In this document: positions 22,210 through 34,400 of the stretch, in pieces | Position numbering within the stretch: the stretch's first letter is position 1 | Layout of the letters: the number at the start of each line of letters is the position of its first letter | Origin: Phaeoceros laevis | Taxonomy: Eukaryota; Anthocerotophyta; Anthocerotopsida; Notothyladales | DNA length: 43,288 nucleotides | Assembly: GCA_049999765.1 (NCBI GenBank) | Contig: JBNGIQ010009148.1 | Coordinates: forward strand, 110,978-154,265 | Direction: 5' to 3' | Translations under genes and position numbers: made by a program | Notes under the pieces: model-generated | What the model saw: the letters and a program-made list of their open reading frames with translations, nothing else | What the model was told of the DNA's origin: nothing | Databases searched by the model: none

Positions 22210-25200
22210 CTAAAATCCTGGTAGGAGAGAGAGATCAGCAACACCTCGCGGCAAATCTGCTATTTTGGAAAGCATGGCAAGCCTGTTGTTTCGAAGGCGT
22301 TCATCTTCTGCCATCACAAACACCTCCGAGAAGAAATCCTCCAAAGGGTCGACAAGGACCTGTGACAAGTGCACGAAATCATCCACCGCCATTCCAGGTT
22401 TTACAGCAGAGGCAGTCTGCTGGAAGGCTTCCCACAACTGTTTCTCCTCTTTGGACGCAAATAGGCTCTCATCCACCTGCCAGGACATGTCCACATCTTT
22501 GCCCCGGACGATTCTTGTTGGACGGGCATAGGCTGCGACAACCTTGCTCAGAGCTTCTCCATCCGACAGCTTCACCATCTGCTGCACTGATGTGGATGCC
22601 AGGGTGGGGAAGTTACCACGTTCGGCAAGGACTGACCGAACACATTCCACCTTTGCCCCACCATCCAGCAAAAGCTGTTCCAGCCTGCGTGATATGAACT
22701 GGAAAACCTCGTCCAGAGTGTCTTCTGATACTTGGACAGGCTGCACATCTGCTGCAATACGCAGAGCAACCCTGAGGTCGAGATCGTTACCGGTTTCAAC
22801 AAGGGCCTGCACCAAGCCATAAGCACTACGTCGAAGGCCAAAAGGGTCGCCTGTTGTGGTTGGTTGACAGCCCACAGCAAACAGACCCACCAGGCTGTCC
22901 AGTCGCTGAGCAACAGCTAACAACATTCCAGCATTTGTCTTGGGTAGGGTATCACCAGCATATCTGGGAAGCACATTTTCAAAAATTGCATCTGCCACTG
23001 CCCCTGAGGCACCTTGCTTAGATGCATAATGGCGCCCCATGATACCTGCTAGAGACGTGAATTCTGTGACCAGTGCAGTAGCCAGGTCAGCCATTGAGAC
23101 TGGGGCTGCCTCCTGGGCGGTGGCTAGGTCCTCCTTACTCAAGCCCAGCAGTTCGCCCAAACGCGGCACTACCTTCTCTATCCTGTCACTCTTCTCCAAC
23201 ATGGACCCAAGCTTTTCTTGAAAAGTGAGTCCCTTTAACAGAGGTCTGAACTCCCGGAGAGTCTTTGTCAAATCAGTCTCATAGAAAAACCTGGCATCCT
23301 CATATCTTGCTCTTAGGACACCTTCGTTGCCTTTACGCACTGTTCCTTCATCAATATTTCCGTTTGCAACAGCAATAAACGATGGGAGGAGCTCACCCGT
23401 ACTTTGAGACACAATTGAGAAGTATCTTTGATGCTTGCGCATCACCGTGGTCAGCACATCTGCTGGGAGCTTCAAAAATGCATCATCAAACTTGCCCAGA
23501 AGAGGCAAAGGTGATTCCACTAGGTTAGCAACCTCGTCAAGAAGGCTGCCCTGGACCTCATCTGGAATAACCCCACTGATACTGGCTGCTAAAGATTTAC
23601 TTTGAGCCCATATGAGCTCCCGCCGCTCCTGCACATTTAGATTAATACCTGAGAGCTTCAGAGATGTCAGATAGTCTTCTGCCCTCCCAACCTGAATGGT
23701 GGGGGCTGATGAGTTTCGAAGCACTCGAGATGATCGAGCACTCAGAATGCCGGCATATGAAAAAGGAACCACTACATCACCATAGAGAGCAAGAAGCCAT
23801 CGCAGAGGCCTACTGTAGGTAACTTGAGAGTCCCAACGCATTGTCTTTGGGAAAGAGATCTGTGCCACTAACCCTGGGAGCTCATCGGCAAGCACCTCAA
23901 TTGTATGCTTACCTGATTCTCTTACCAAGGCGTAGATGTACTCTGTCTTGCCATCCTCCTTGACATAAAGGTCCTCTAGCTGTACTCCGTTTTTCTTGCA
24001 GAACCCCTCAGCAGCCTTCGTCGGCTTTTGATCCTTATCAAAGGCCTTGGAGGCAGGTGGTCCTCTCACCTCTTTCTCAAGTTTGTTTTGTTTTGCAGCA
24101 AGTTTTTCAATAACCACCACGAGACGGCGGGGGGTTCCCTGGACTGCCACACTTCCATGATCCAATCTCCACTTTTCCAGCAATGAAGGGAGCGCCTTTT
24201 CGAGTTGACTGATGGCACTGGTTACATCCTGTGCTGGGAGCTCTTCTGAGCCGATTTCGAGTACAAAGGTTCGGGGCAAAACTGCCTGCTTAGATACTTC
24301 CTCAACCAAACCCGATGGGTGTTGCAAGGAAGGAGATTGTTCCCATGTGCCCAACGGAAACTCCAAGGTTTCCCTGGTCTTCACCCATAACTGAGCACAT
24401 TGTCGTGCAAGAGTCCTCATTCGACCAAAAAATCTAGCCCTCTCTGTCACACCCACTGCACCCCTAGCATCAAGCACATTGAAGGCGTGTGATGTCTTAA
24501 GCAGATTATCGTAGGCAGGTATAGCAAGACCTCGGCTTAGCAAAGCACGGGCCTCCGCATCATACAGCTCAAACCTCTGCTGGACCCTCTCAACGTCTGC
24601 AAAGTCCAGGTTGTAGGCACTCATCTCCTTCTCATTTTCCATAAACAGCTCACCATAAGTGATCCCTGGTGCATACTGGATCTTTTTAAAATGATCAACT
24701 CCCTGCACAGACATCAGGATGCGCTCCAGGCCGTAGGTGATCTCCACAGAGACAGGCAGCAACGGCATACTCCCAGCTTGCTGAAAGTAGGTGAACTGAG
24801 TTATCTCCATCCCGTCCATCCACACCTCCCATCCCAGACCCCAAGCCCCAAGAACTGGACTCTCCCAATTATCTTCAACAAAACGAACATCATGCGCCTT
24901 TATATCGATACCCAGAGCACTCAGGCTGCCAAGATAGAGCTCCTGCGAATTTCCGGGATCAGGTTTTAAGATGACCTGAAACTGAGTATGTCTCTGCACC
25001 CTGTTCGGATTTTCTCCATACCGACTGTCGTCAGGTCTAATGCTTGGCTCCACATATGCAACATTCCATGGCTCTGGACCAAGAACCCGCAAGAAGGTGG
25101 CAGGATTCATAGTTCCTGCTCCAACCTCCGTGTTGCTTGACGGCATTACTGCACATCCCACTGAAGCCCAGTAATCCTGCAGCCGTTGGATTGCTTGCTG

Positions 25201-25506
25201 AAACGTTGGAACAGTCCCATGGGAATTTATGGCCGTGCCTGCGGTGGTGATGGCTGACTCCTGGATCTGCACCACAGGTTCGGCAGTAGTACCAACACAC
25301 TGCACCCGTCGCCCATTCAGTCTCTGCGCAGGAGCTCTGCGCTGTGGACTAGGGCAGCTCCAATTTGATAGCTGCCGCACGACGTGTGTCCTCCGCCATC
25401 TTTGAAACGATTTAGCTCCGAACGGAGCAGCCGTGCCAAACAGGCAGCTCAAAACCCGTAAATTCCCCGCTCTAGGACAGGCGAGCAGCGTGCTGTGAGC
25501 TGCCAT
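22210..25506 (-). CDS. EDD1: Glycine--tRNA ligase, organellar, alpha-beta fusion
   Basis: One uninterrupted exon of 1098 residues from the ATG at 25506. Residues 1 to about 70 are rich in Arg, Ser and Ala and low in acidic residues, a plausible chloroplast/mitochondrial transit peptide. The bacterial-type alpha domain (about 100-400) follows: [60 protein letters not shown] and [10 protein letters not shown]. The beta domain starts near [13 protein letters not shown] and includes [16 protein letters not shown] and MRKHQRYF, ending with an anticodon-binding-like C-terminus ([17 protein letters not shown]). Plants use this fused enzyme (Arabidopsis EDD1) to charge tRNA-Gly in plastids and mitochondria. 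Head to head with an organellar tRNA methyltransferase. Confidence 0.97.
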   Translation of the reverse strand: MAAHSTLLACPRAGNLRVLSCLFGTAAPFGAKSFQRWRRTHVVRQLSNWSCPSPQRRAPAQRLNGRRVQCVGTTAEPVVQIQESAITTAGTAINSHGTVPTFQQAIQRLQDYWASVGCAVMPSSNTEVGAGTMNPATFLRVLGPEPWNVAYVEPSIRPDDSRYGENPNRVQRHTQFQVILKPDPGNSQELYLGSLSALGIDIKAHDVRFVEDNWESPVLGAWGLGWEVWMDGMEITQFTYFQQAGSMPLLPVSVEITYGLERILMSVQGVDHFKKIQYAPGITYGELFMENEKEMSAYNLDFADVERVQQRFELYDAEARALLSRGLAIPAYDNLLKTSHAFNVLDARGAVGVTERARFFGRMRTLARQCAQLWVKTRETLEFPLGTWEQSPSLQHPSGLVEEVSKQAVLPRTFVLEIGSEELPAQDVTSAISQLEKALPSLLEKWRLDHGSVAVQGTPRRLVVVIEKLAAKQNKLEKEVRGPPASKAFDKDQKPTKAAEGFCKKNGVQLEDLYVKEDGKTEYIYALVRESGKHTIEVLADELPGLVAQISFPKTMRWDSQVTYSRPLRWLLALYGDVVVPFSYAGILSARSSRVLRNSSAPTIQVGRAEDYLTSLKLSGINLNVQERRELIWAQSKSLAASISGVIPDEVQGSLLDEVANLVESPLPLLGKFDDAFLKLPADVLTTVMRKHQRYFSIVSQSTGELLPSFIAVANGNIDEGTVRKGNEGVLRARYEDARFFYETDLTKTLREFRPLLKGLTFQEKLGSMLEKSDRIEKVVPRLGELLGLSKEDLATAQEAAPVSMADLATALVTEFTSLAGIMGRHYASKQGASGAVADAIFENVLPRYAGDTLPKTNAGMLLAVAQRLDSLVGLFAVGCQPTTTGDPFGLRRSAYGLVQALVETGNDLDLRVALRIAADVQPVQVSEDTLDEVFQFISRRLEQLLLDGGAKVECVRSVLAERGNFPTLASTSVQQMVKLSDGEALSKVVAAYARPTRIVRGKDVDMSWQVDESLFASKEEKQLWEAFQQTASAVKPGMAVDDFVHLSQVLVDPLEDFFSEVFVMAEDERLRNNRLAMLSKIADLPRGVADLSLLPGF

Positions 25507-25779
25507 AGCTCTCTTCACCGTCTGACCGAAACCACAGGATCCACGTAGCGAACTGCCATTCTACATTGCACCCGCATTGGCCTGGTTACAAGAAAGAAGC
25601 ACGATGCAAATTGCACTGGGCTGCATTCCACAACCTTATCTGCTGCAACTGCCAAAGTTCCAAACTGCAATTCTTTCGAGTCTATCTCTTTTAGACAGTT
25701 TGTGTGAAGATCTGGGTTGGGTTTTACAGAGGTTTTAGGTTAGGTTCCGTGCAAAAAGTGGGAACAACAGTTTTCGGTG
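25507..25779. promoter_or_regulatory. 273-bp bidirectional promoter region (GlyRS / tRNA m7G methyltransferase)
   Basis: Only 273 bp separate the two start codons (25506 minus, 25780 plus), so both promoters and 5' UTRs must fit here. No TATA box is obvious. Both genes serve organellar translation. Confidence 0.55.
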
Positions 25780-26688
25780 ATGGTGTCTCTCGCGATGGCT
25801 GCGGCAAGGCTGGGATTTTGTCAAAGCTCTGGCACACAACTGAGGCAGTCTACGTCCCGGCTCAAGAGCCAGGTTTCAACTCTGCAGCTTTGCATCGCCC
25901 TTATTCCTGCTCGGTGCAGGCTTTGCAGCCGGGCAGTGAGGGAAGGAGTTTTGGATGAAGCCTGCGCTGACAAAGAGGAGGACCCGTTCGCAGAGCTGAA
26001 CATTAGGGAGATAGCAGGGCAGGTAGGAGGTGTCAGAGTGAGGCAGCATGTGAATCCCCTCAAGGCGAAGCTGATAGCGCCAGTGGCTCCCCCACGATGG
26101 GACGAGGTGTTCGACAAGCCGGCATTGCCTCTGTGGGTAGACATTGGCTGTGGCAGTGGCAGATTCCTCATGATGCTGGCTAGGAAAAGTCCGGAAACTC
26201 AGAATTTCCTGGGCCTGGATGTGAGGCAGAAGGTGGTGGAGCGTTCCAAACTTTGGGCTGGGGAGCTCAACATCAACAACTTACATTTCATGGTAGCTAA
26301 TGCCACTTTAAACCTGGATGCCCTGCTGTCCACCTATCCCAGCGCAGTGACGCAGTTTTCCATTCTGTGTCCTGACCCGCACTTCAAAATGAAGCACCGC
26401 AAGAGGCGAATTGTGCAAAAGCCTTTGGTGGATGCTGTGGTGAAGCATTTGTCACCAGGAGGGCGGATCTTTTTGCAGTCGGATGTGAGGGAGGTCGCCG
26501 AGGACATGAGGCAACAGTTTGATCAATTCGTGGGGAGTGAACTAGCTGCTGTACACGAATCCGATCCCAGTATTGCACGTGACGAAGGCTGGCTCTCAGA
26601 GAACCCTATTGGCATTCCGTCTGAGAGAGAGGTTTACGCGCTGAGGGAAGGAGAAACCATGTACAGGCTCCTGTACATGAAAATCTGA
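25780..26688 (+). CDS. tRNA (guanine-N7-)-methyltransferase, TrmB type, probably organellar
   Basis: Single exon, 302 residues from the ATG at 25780; a second ATG at 25795 is possible. The first 50-60 residues are rich in Ser, Arg, Ala and Cys and look like an organelle-targeting sequence. The Rossmann-fold methyltransferase core has the SAM motif DIGCGSGRFL (121-130), then FLGLDVR, NLHFMVANA, and CPDPHFKMKHRKRRIVQ, the TrmB hallmark (PDPW.K..H.KRR in bacteria). LSPGGRIFLQSDV and a C-terminal ENPIGIPSERE with MYRLLY follow. Family activity is S-adenosylmethionine-dependent m7G formation at tRNA position 46. The bacterial type and N-terminal extension suggest plastid or mitochondrial action. 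Confidence 0.9.
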   Translation: MVSLAMAAARLGFCQSSGTQLRQSTSRLKSQVSTLQLCIALIPARCRLCSRAVREGVLDEACADKEEDPFAELNIREIAGQVGGVRVRQHVNPLKAKLIAPVAPPRWDEVFDKPALPLWVDIGCGSGRFLMMLARKSPETQNFLGLDVRQKVVERSKLWAGELNINNLHFMVANATLNLDALLSTYPSAVTQFSILCPDPHFKMKHRKRRIVQKPLVDAVVKHLSPGGRIFLQSDVREVAEDMRQQFDQFVGSELAAVHESDPSIARDEGWLSENPIGIPSEREVYALREGETMYRLLYMKI

Positions 26689-27088
26689 ACACGTGATTCA
26701 TGAGAGTAATCCAAAATCCCACGAAAGCAATGTACCAAGTTCGTGATTTGTGAGAAGACTGAGACCAATGCCGTATGCCCCACCCAACCAGCACGATCGG
26801 TGGACAGCACGGCAGCAAACGAGAAAGACGCACAGGTTCATAAAGAATTAATCACAAAGTGCTTTACCAGCCCGAAATGGTATTTACAGTTGGGCAATGC
26901 AGGAGCAGAATTCAACCATAGTATAACGCTCAGCTTATTGACTGTCCTGATTTATGCATCCCACGTCGTCTCCTGCCCACGTATCGTGTGCACCTTCTCC
27001 AGGACCTGGCCTCTTCCTTTTCCTGACTCCCGAATATGATTATTTCCAAAACCTAACTGCGGGCTAATCCCATAGGTGATGGGCAGTA
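26689..27088. other. Convergent spacer, tRNA methyltransferase and E2
   Basis: About 400 bp of facing 3' flanks. No gene seen. Confidence 0.4.
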
Positions 27089-28744
27089 TCAAGGGTCTGC
27101 ATGACCAGCCATCTCTTCGTCGCTTGACATGTATTCCTCATCACTCCCCTCACCGTCACTTGTTTCTTCCTCTGGATGACCTCCAGCATCTTCTGCCTTG
27201 GCATACCTCTCACAATATTCTGCAAGACCAAGAAGAACGGGCCATTTTGCCACAAGAGCAAAGGTTATAAATCGCATAAAAAGACTTTGCTCTTTGACAG
27301 AGAGCCGAGTAGACACTGTACTTCTCACAGACAAAAGCGTGTCACTACCTTTGACCTTCTGCTCATAATGCTCACGATCCCTCATCATTAAAGCAGCTGC
27401 CTCGCCATTCAGAGGATCTGTTGGGTTTGGGTACAACAAAAGCTGAGGCAGGAAGACCTCAAACACATTAATAAGATCTGCACATACCGAGCAACTCAGC
27501 TCAGCAAGACAAAACTCCACCAGCCAACCAACTGACTAGAATAAGATTTGGTCTACAAGAGCTCTCAACTACTGACATTGTTACAAAAACTACAAAAGGT
27601 GACATCAATAAGATGCCTCACCAAACATAGGACTCCAGTTCTGGTTGATGACATCCAAGCATACAGAGCCCGACCTGCATGGACCACCATGCACAGAAAA
27701 AGCCCTTCAACTGGATGTCTCAGGTTTTAAATCCACAAATCTTACAGGACTAGGCAACTGCAGTCTCAACGACTTGCAGTGATTTCAGAACTGTCAAGGG
27801 TTTGCCTTGACCAAGACACCAAAGTCATGAGTCAAGGAATCCCACAGCTGCAACCAGGCACTCTTTGCGGAATGTGTAGTGCAACCCCACCTAGTTACTC
27901 TTACTCAACCCCACATTGAAAGTATGCTACAGGTGATGTGGATTTTGCAACAATGGAAAGCTTAAGGTACAGGCACAGTCTTCCACTTCCATGCCATGCA
28001 GGTACAAGAAGCAGCAGGGAATTCACAGAACAAATCCAATAAGATCTGAGAACAACGTACATCTCATCCACATTGGGATGAAAGATCCTGTTCACAAAAC
28101 CAATGGACGGTGATTTGTAAGGATAAGCCTCTGGCAGCTCTACTCGAATCTTCCAGGTGCCCTCTTGATATGGACCTGCAAAAACACGACGAAGAGTTCT
28201 AAGTTCTGGAACTTACGCACAAGATTTAGCGTTGGATCCTCAACAGCAACCACGCACGAGCCTAAAACACTAAGACGAAAGCAGACATCAAGAGAAACCA
28301 CCAAGTCAGACACCAGCAGAACAGATGACAGGGATAACTTCCATGACATAACAACCTGCACCAACCGACCCAAAAGCAGGGCAGGCAAGAGAAGGGACGT
28401 ACTGTCACGTGGTCCATGGAACTCGACATAGAATTCACTCATCCCATCGTTAACCATCTCCACCTTGTAATCGCTCATCATCCTGCCACATGGACACCGC
28501 CTTCAGAACGCAGCCACGCAGCCACAACAGACAGAAGAGCTGCAAGCAACTAGGCAGCCACTCCCAGGCCCCAGGTGCCCGTAATTAGCACCAGCGGGCA
28601 GCCGTGCACCAGAAGAATGCTCAGCCCTATTCCCCAGCAACTCAGCCATTCATTCCCTTCAAGACGAACCCCAATCCTTCAACCCGCACCGCGAACTTAC
28701 AATTTCATGACGTCCATCTCCCGCCGCTTGCTGGGGGAAGACAT
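27089..28744 (-). CDS. UBC: Ubiquitin-conjugating enzyme E2, UBE2H / plant UBC4-5-6 class
   Basis: Six exons on the minus strand: 28744-28701, 28482-28403, 28175-28061, 27674-27622, 27477-27349, 27219-27089, giving 183 residues; Arabidopsis UBC4-6 are of similar size. The start [15 protein letters not shown] is the class signature. Then come [46 protein letters not shown], the active-site Cys85 in [32 protein letters not shown] and [13 protein letters not shown]. The acidic tail ([16 protein letters not shown]) is typical of UBE2H homologues. It takes ubiquitin from E1 and passes it on with an E3 partner. The active-site exon (27622-27674) is only 53 bp and sits between introns of 144 and 386 bp. 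The partner E3 is unknown. Confidence 0.95.
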
Positions 28745-29855
28745 ATTGACTGGCCTCGACAATCCCCACTGGACCACAACCAAAATCACCGCCAGTCGGT
28801 GTCGTGCGTGCCCTGAGGTCGTGAAGCCAACCCCAATTCCGAGTGAGGCGCCGAAATCCGAGTCAATTGCCTCGCTCGCCGCCTTCAAATACGCGCCTCT
28901 GGGACGGTCCTGAACAGCTGCTGTACGGGGCGCAGCAGGCAGCAGAGCCTGGCCGCCATGGATACTTGACAGCCTCAGCGAACGAACGCAATAGCCACGA
29001 GAAGCGAACCCGGCAACAGATGAGGAGGCGAAAAGAATGCCGGACAGAGTGATGCAGGGAAAGGAGAAGGCAGGCAGGCAGGCAGGAAGGCAGCGAATAA
29101 TAGAATGGGGCGCGCGGCCTCGGCTCAGCCTCTCTCTCTCTGCTCTCGTTGCACGCCAATGTCACCACTTTACGTCACGATTCACGACTCAAAACGCGCT
29201 CTCCAAGGCTCCAAGGTGTTAGTCTAATAAGCATGTCTACATGTATGCTGCCACACATCGCAACATCTTATTAGGACTGACGTCGTACCATAAATTTTCT
29301 AAATGCTAAAGAAGAAGAAGAAGAGACATTATTCCGTGCTTGATGGGCAGGGCTGCACAATAGAGAACATAGTAGACACCTAATCTACGGAGTGTGGTGG
29401 TTTGTAGAGCAGGCTTGTGATATGCCCTAGCATTCTATCGTCCACATTGCCAAGGGTGCTTGTTACTCATATTATGAGAAGCCCTAAGTGTGTGTCTTCT
29501 ATATTAATTATATTGAGAGTAGCATAAGCCTCGTAGTTGCAGGAATCAATCCTTGATTCATTAGATTGTATGGCCGATTCTGACATATCTTACTTGCTAT
29601 GAGTAGGAAACGGCAAGTTAGGCTAACCTTATGTCTTAGCCTAACCTTATGTCTTCTATATCGTTATATTGTTGATGGTGATTATTAATGGCATTAGCTA
29701 GAAGCTCTAGCGGGTATGCCATCAAAAAGCAAAGGTCTGTACTTATTTTTCAGCTCTAATGTAGTACCACATTTTTTTTTTTCGGATCAAAGCCAAAATT
29801 TTAATTCAATTGTGAAGCTTTCACTCATCCACTAATCTATTAATCCATGAATAGC
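28745..29855. other. E2 promoter side and AT-rich repeat-like DNA up to a gap
   Basis: 28745-29210 is the likely upstream region of the E2 gene, with a pyrimidine-rich tract (TCTCTCTCTCTGCTCTC) near 29130. From about 29220 the sequence becomes AT-rich with no gene. It contains an inverted repeat at 29218-29281 (GTTAGTCTAATAAG against CTTATTAGGACTGAC) and a duplicated CTAACCTTATGTCTT at about 29622-29655. Mobile-element remnants are plausible but not identified. Confidence 0.35.
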
Positions 29856-30255
29856 NNNNNNNNNNNNNNNNNNNNNNNNNNNNNNNNNNNNNNNNNNNNN
29901 NNNNNNNNNNNNNNNNNNNNNNNNNNNNNNNNNNNNNNNNNNNNNNNNNNNNNNNNNNNNNNNNNNNNNNNNNNNNNNNNNNNNNNNNNNNNNNNNNNNN
30001 NNNNNNNNNNNNNNNNNNNNNNNNNNNNNNNNNNNNNNNNNNNNNNNNNNNNNNNNNNNNNNNNNNNNNNNNNNNNNNNNNNNNNNNNNNNNNNNNNNNN
30101 NNNNNNNNNNNNNNNNNNNNNNNNNNNNNNNNNNNNNNNNNNNNNNNNNNNNNNNNNNNNNNNNNNNNNNNNNNNNNNNNNNNNNNNNNNNNNNNNNNNN
30201 NNNNNNNNNNNNNNNNNNNNNNNNNNNNNNNNNNNNNNNNNNNNNNNNNNNNNNN
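29856..30255. other. Assembly gap (400 N)
   Basis: A run of exactly 400 N. It sits inside AT-rich repetitive DNA, and open frames spanning it are not meaningful. The round length suggests an estimated or fixed gap size. Confidence 0.99.
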
Positions 30256-30372
30256 CTCGATTCGATGGAAATAATATAGTACTCTTATTATATATAATGT
30301 ATCTAGCATATTTTCTAGATCTCGATTCGATGGAAATAATATAGTACTCTTATTATATATAATGTATATTTT
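30256..30372. repeat. 65-bp tandem duplication beside the gap
   Basis: CTCGATTCGATGGAAATAAT starts at 30256 and again at 30321. The two units agree over about 47 bases, including the AT-rich TACTCTTATTATATATAATG part. Being directly at the gap edge it may be the rim of a longer array or an assembly effect. Confidence 0.75.
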
Positions 30373-31424
30373 CTACTTGATATGAAATTGTTGGAGAACA
30401 ATAGCTATAGAAGGAGCTTCTATTTACATTAGTGATACATGGTAGAACTTTTGAAAAACGTTCCTAAATGTGGAGAAAAATCGATACTTGAAGAACCTCT
30501 ATTGCATTGTTGCACAACCACGATGCAGAGCTTACCCAAGCTCGTGGAAATGCTAACACATACAACTAGATGTGATGTTGCAAAGCTTAGTGTGAGTATG
30601 TGATGCGTCGTCAGCTCTACAGGATCTTGCCGTCTCAACTTCATTTCAAAGCTGGGAATTGCTTAAGATGCATTCTCAAGGCGACACGCTTGTTACATTA
30701 GGAGTGTTCTCCCTTCATCGTCATGTAATTTTTTACTCCACCTCCTATGAGCTTAGCGGTCGTTTCCTACCCTTACTCATCAATTCAGGCCAGCTATTCA
30801 CTTATATTGAGAAAGCCCAAAAGCGAAGAGCAGAAGACTCCCGAAGACTAAGAAAAACACATGGAAAGCTAAACAAATTGTCCACTGAACTAGTGTTGGG
30901 TGTAAGAACGCTTCCTTGACCTTGGGTTTGTCTCAATAGACACCAAGTGTTCGAAGTGCCCCAAACGTGAGGGTCCCACCACATAGCATGCATGTGTGCA
31001 TGCCACATACCTGTGTACTCGCAAATGAGTTTATAGCCTTAGCTAAGGTCTATGGGTAGATTTATGCACTAACCTTTAAAAGACTAGGGTTTTGAAACCC
31101 CACAAACTTTGTTTCTTTGCCTGGACGTCTCGACGTTGTAACGGGCCGATTTTTTTGAGGTTGTTTTTAAACTCAAATGGCTCTCTATCAAAGTTGCACG
31201 GAGACGTGCAATTTGGATTAGACTTTGTTCGACAAACTTGGGGATGCATGGCATGGGTGCAAACATGCATGCCAGGCGGTGGGACCCTCTGCGTTCGGGC
31301 CACTTTTACTTCAAACGCTCGACTCCCTTTTCAACCTCGGAACGAAGTTGGGATTGCTTGAATGCCTCAAGGTGACATGCTAAAGCCGGAATCACAGCTT
31401 GACAGCCACAATGAGGCTCTAACA
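30373..31424. other. Intergenic region 3' of the PPR gene
   Basis: No recognised gene. A frame at 30659-30919 (+) has no family-like features. An imperfect long inverted repeat occupies about 30955-31303. Confidence 0.35.
30955..31303. repeat. Imperfect foldback element of about 350 bp
   Basis: Left arm (about 30955-31010) and right arm (about 31250-31303) are inverted copies. GAGGGTCCCACC (30969-30980) pairs with GGTGGGACCCTC (31278-31289), and GCATGCATGT (30986-30995) with ACATGCATGC (31263-31272), with the same 5-bp spacing on both sides. A MITE-like foldback is possible. No terminal target duplication was established. Confidence 0.6.
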
Positions 31425-34400
31425 TCATCGGCACGTAATTCCTTGCTCCTTCACTACTAGGCTTACCTTTCTCAACAGATCATGTACTCCTCCCTCCTCC
31501 TGCGGAATGGAGTCTCTTGCCACAAAGCTGTGTACTTCCTGTCCATGCTCAATCCAGCTCTGGCCAGGCTTCTTCCATGCACCGGCTACTTGCCTCGACT
31601 CATCCAAGGCTTTTGCCTCGTCCCAACGGCCAGCATCCGCATAGATGTTCAACATCAAGACATAGGCAGAAGGGTGCTTGGGCTGCAGACGAACTGCAGA
31701 GTCAAAGGCTTGCTTGCCCAGCAATACCTTGGCGTGCTTTCGACAAGCACTCAGCAAACACAACCAGACTGACAGATTAGCTTCCATGGGCATAGTGGAC
31801 AACAAATGCTCTACCTCTGTCAAATGACCGGCGCGCCCAAGCAGGTCTACCATAGTGACGTAATGTCCAATATCTGGTGCAATACCTTGATCTCTGCTCA
31901 TGGATTCAAAGAACGCCACACCTTCCTCCACCAGGCCAGCATGACTGCATGTAGAGAGAAGTGAGACAAACGTTGCTCCATTTGGCTTAATGCCAGCAAC
32001 CAGCATTTGCTCGTAGCATTGCACAGTTGCTGCATAGTCTCCTTGTCGAGCATAACCAGCAATCAATGCATTCCATGAAACCTCATCGGGCAGGGGCAGG
32101 GCCTCAAACAGTGTCTGAGCGTCAGGCATGCTTGCACATCTTCCATATGCGCTGACGAGAGCATTGGCGAGGAGCGGAGTCAAGTTGATCATAGTGGAGG
32201 CAAAAGTATGATGGATTTGCCTGCAAATCTCCAAGCCTCCTGTGTTGCTGCAAGCTTGCAAGGTGCAAACGAGTGTAATCTCATTCAGACTCAGGCCTTC
32301 CTCCAGCATTTGCCTATATAGCTGCAAAGCTTTCTCAGCTTGGCCCTGGTGAACATATCCTGCCAGCATAGCATTCCAGGTTACCACGTTCCGATGTAAC
32401 AGCGAGTCAAACACTTGCTGCGCATCTGAAATGCTCCCACACTTCCCATACATACTGACCAAGGTGTTTGCAACAAAAACATCTGAATCAAATCCCTTTG
32501 CTCGAGCATCAGCGTGTATTAACCTCCCCTTCTCTAGACAGTTCACTTTGGTGCATTGCCCGTCAGTAATAGTATCTTCTTCTTCTTCTGCTAGCATAGC
32601 ACATGCTTGAAGTACACTTACAAAACTTCTATCATCTAGACTGACGCCTTCCATCTTCATCTGTTCATACAGTTGTAAAGCCTTATGCCCTTGGCTGCGC
32701 TCAGCATATGCAGCTAGCATTGCATTCCATAGTGCGACACTCCGCTGGAACTGCTGATCAAAAACATCCTGCGCGTGCATGATGCTGCCGCACTTCCCAT
32801 ACATACTGACGAGGGTGCAACGAACAAAAACATCTGAATCGTACCCCTTACTGCGAACATCAGCATGTATTGCCTGTCCTTGTTCTAGAGACTTGACCTT
32901 CGTGGGCTCCCCATGTACCAAGGTTTCTTCTTCCTTCTCTGCAAGCATACCACACGCTTGTATCACACTTACAAAGGTCCGACTGTTTGGGCCCATACCC
33001 ACACTCTGCATCTGCTCATAGAGCTGAAAAACCTTCACTGGTTGGCCCTCTTCAACATACACTGCAAGCAGTGCAGTCCATGCCACCACATCACACCGAG
33101 ACAAGTTGTCAAACACAGTTTGCGCATCAGAAATTCTCCCACACGTTCCATACATACTAATGAGTGCACTACCAACATAAACATCTGATCCCAAGCCCTC
33201 CCTCTCTGCATCTGCATGTATGGCCCTCCCTCGATCTAGACTTTTCACTTTGGTTCGTCGCCCATCCACAACAACAGCTTCTTCCTGATCAGCAAGTATG
33301 TCACATGCTTGCAGCAAGATCACAAAGGTCCGAACATCTGGAGCCACGTTTTCCGACCCCATTCTTTCATAAAGCTGCAACGCCTTCTCTACTTGACCTT
33401 GCTGCAAGTATGCCGCCAGCATCACATTCCACGACACTACGCCACGGTGCAACAGACCATCAAACACGTCCTTGGAATCAGTAACACTTCCACACTTCCC
33501 GTACATGCTAATTATGGTATTTGCTACAAAATGGCCCAGATCATAACCCTTTCTCTTGGCCTCGACATGTATTTCCCTGCCCCTCTCCAGGGGCTTCAGA
33601 GCAACGCTTTGTCCGGCCAGAGTAACAGTTCCTGTTTTCTCTGCAAGCATGCCACATGCTTGAAGTGCACTAACAAAGGTTGCATCATCTCGACTTACTC
33701 CTTCCTCCAACATTTGATCATATAGCTGTAAAGCTCTACTTGGTTGCCCCTGTTCAACATATGCTGCAATCATCGCATTCCATGACACCACATCACGACG
33801 GGACAATCTGTTGAAAACATCCTCAGCATCGACTATGCTCCCACATTTCCCATACATGCTAACTAGAGTGTTACCGACAAACACATCAGAATCGTAGCCT
33901 TTTCTCTTTGCGTCCACATGTATGGCTTTCCCCTTGTCAAGGACCTCCGGTTTAGTTGATTGGCCATCTACAACAGCACATTCTTCCTGCTCTGCAAGCA
34001 TCCCACAAGCTTGCAGAGCGCTCACGAAGGTTCGATCATTGGGACTGACGTTTGTCTCCCACATTTTACCATAAAGCTGCAGAGCCTCTTCTGCTTGGCC
34101 CTGTTGAGCAAGTGCAGCAATCATAGCATTCCAGGATACCACATTCCGTTGAGGCATCTGCTGAAACACCTTCTGAGCATCCACAACGCTCCCACACTTG
34201 CCATACATACTGATGAGGGTGTTACCAACAAACACATCTGAGTCGTAGCCCTCCCTCTGAGCCTCAACATGTATCGCCCTCCCCTTCTCCAAAGGTGACT
34301 TCCCTTTGCTGTGTTGCGCATCCACGCCTTCTTTCTCTGCAAGCATGGCACATGCTTGGAGCACGAAGACGAAGGTCCTTTGATTTGGACTCACGCCTTC

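Noticed and set aside
29821-30344. Open frames across the N run on both strands
   Set aside because: They exist only because N codons carry no stops.
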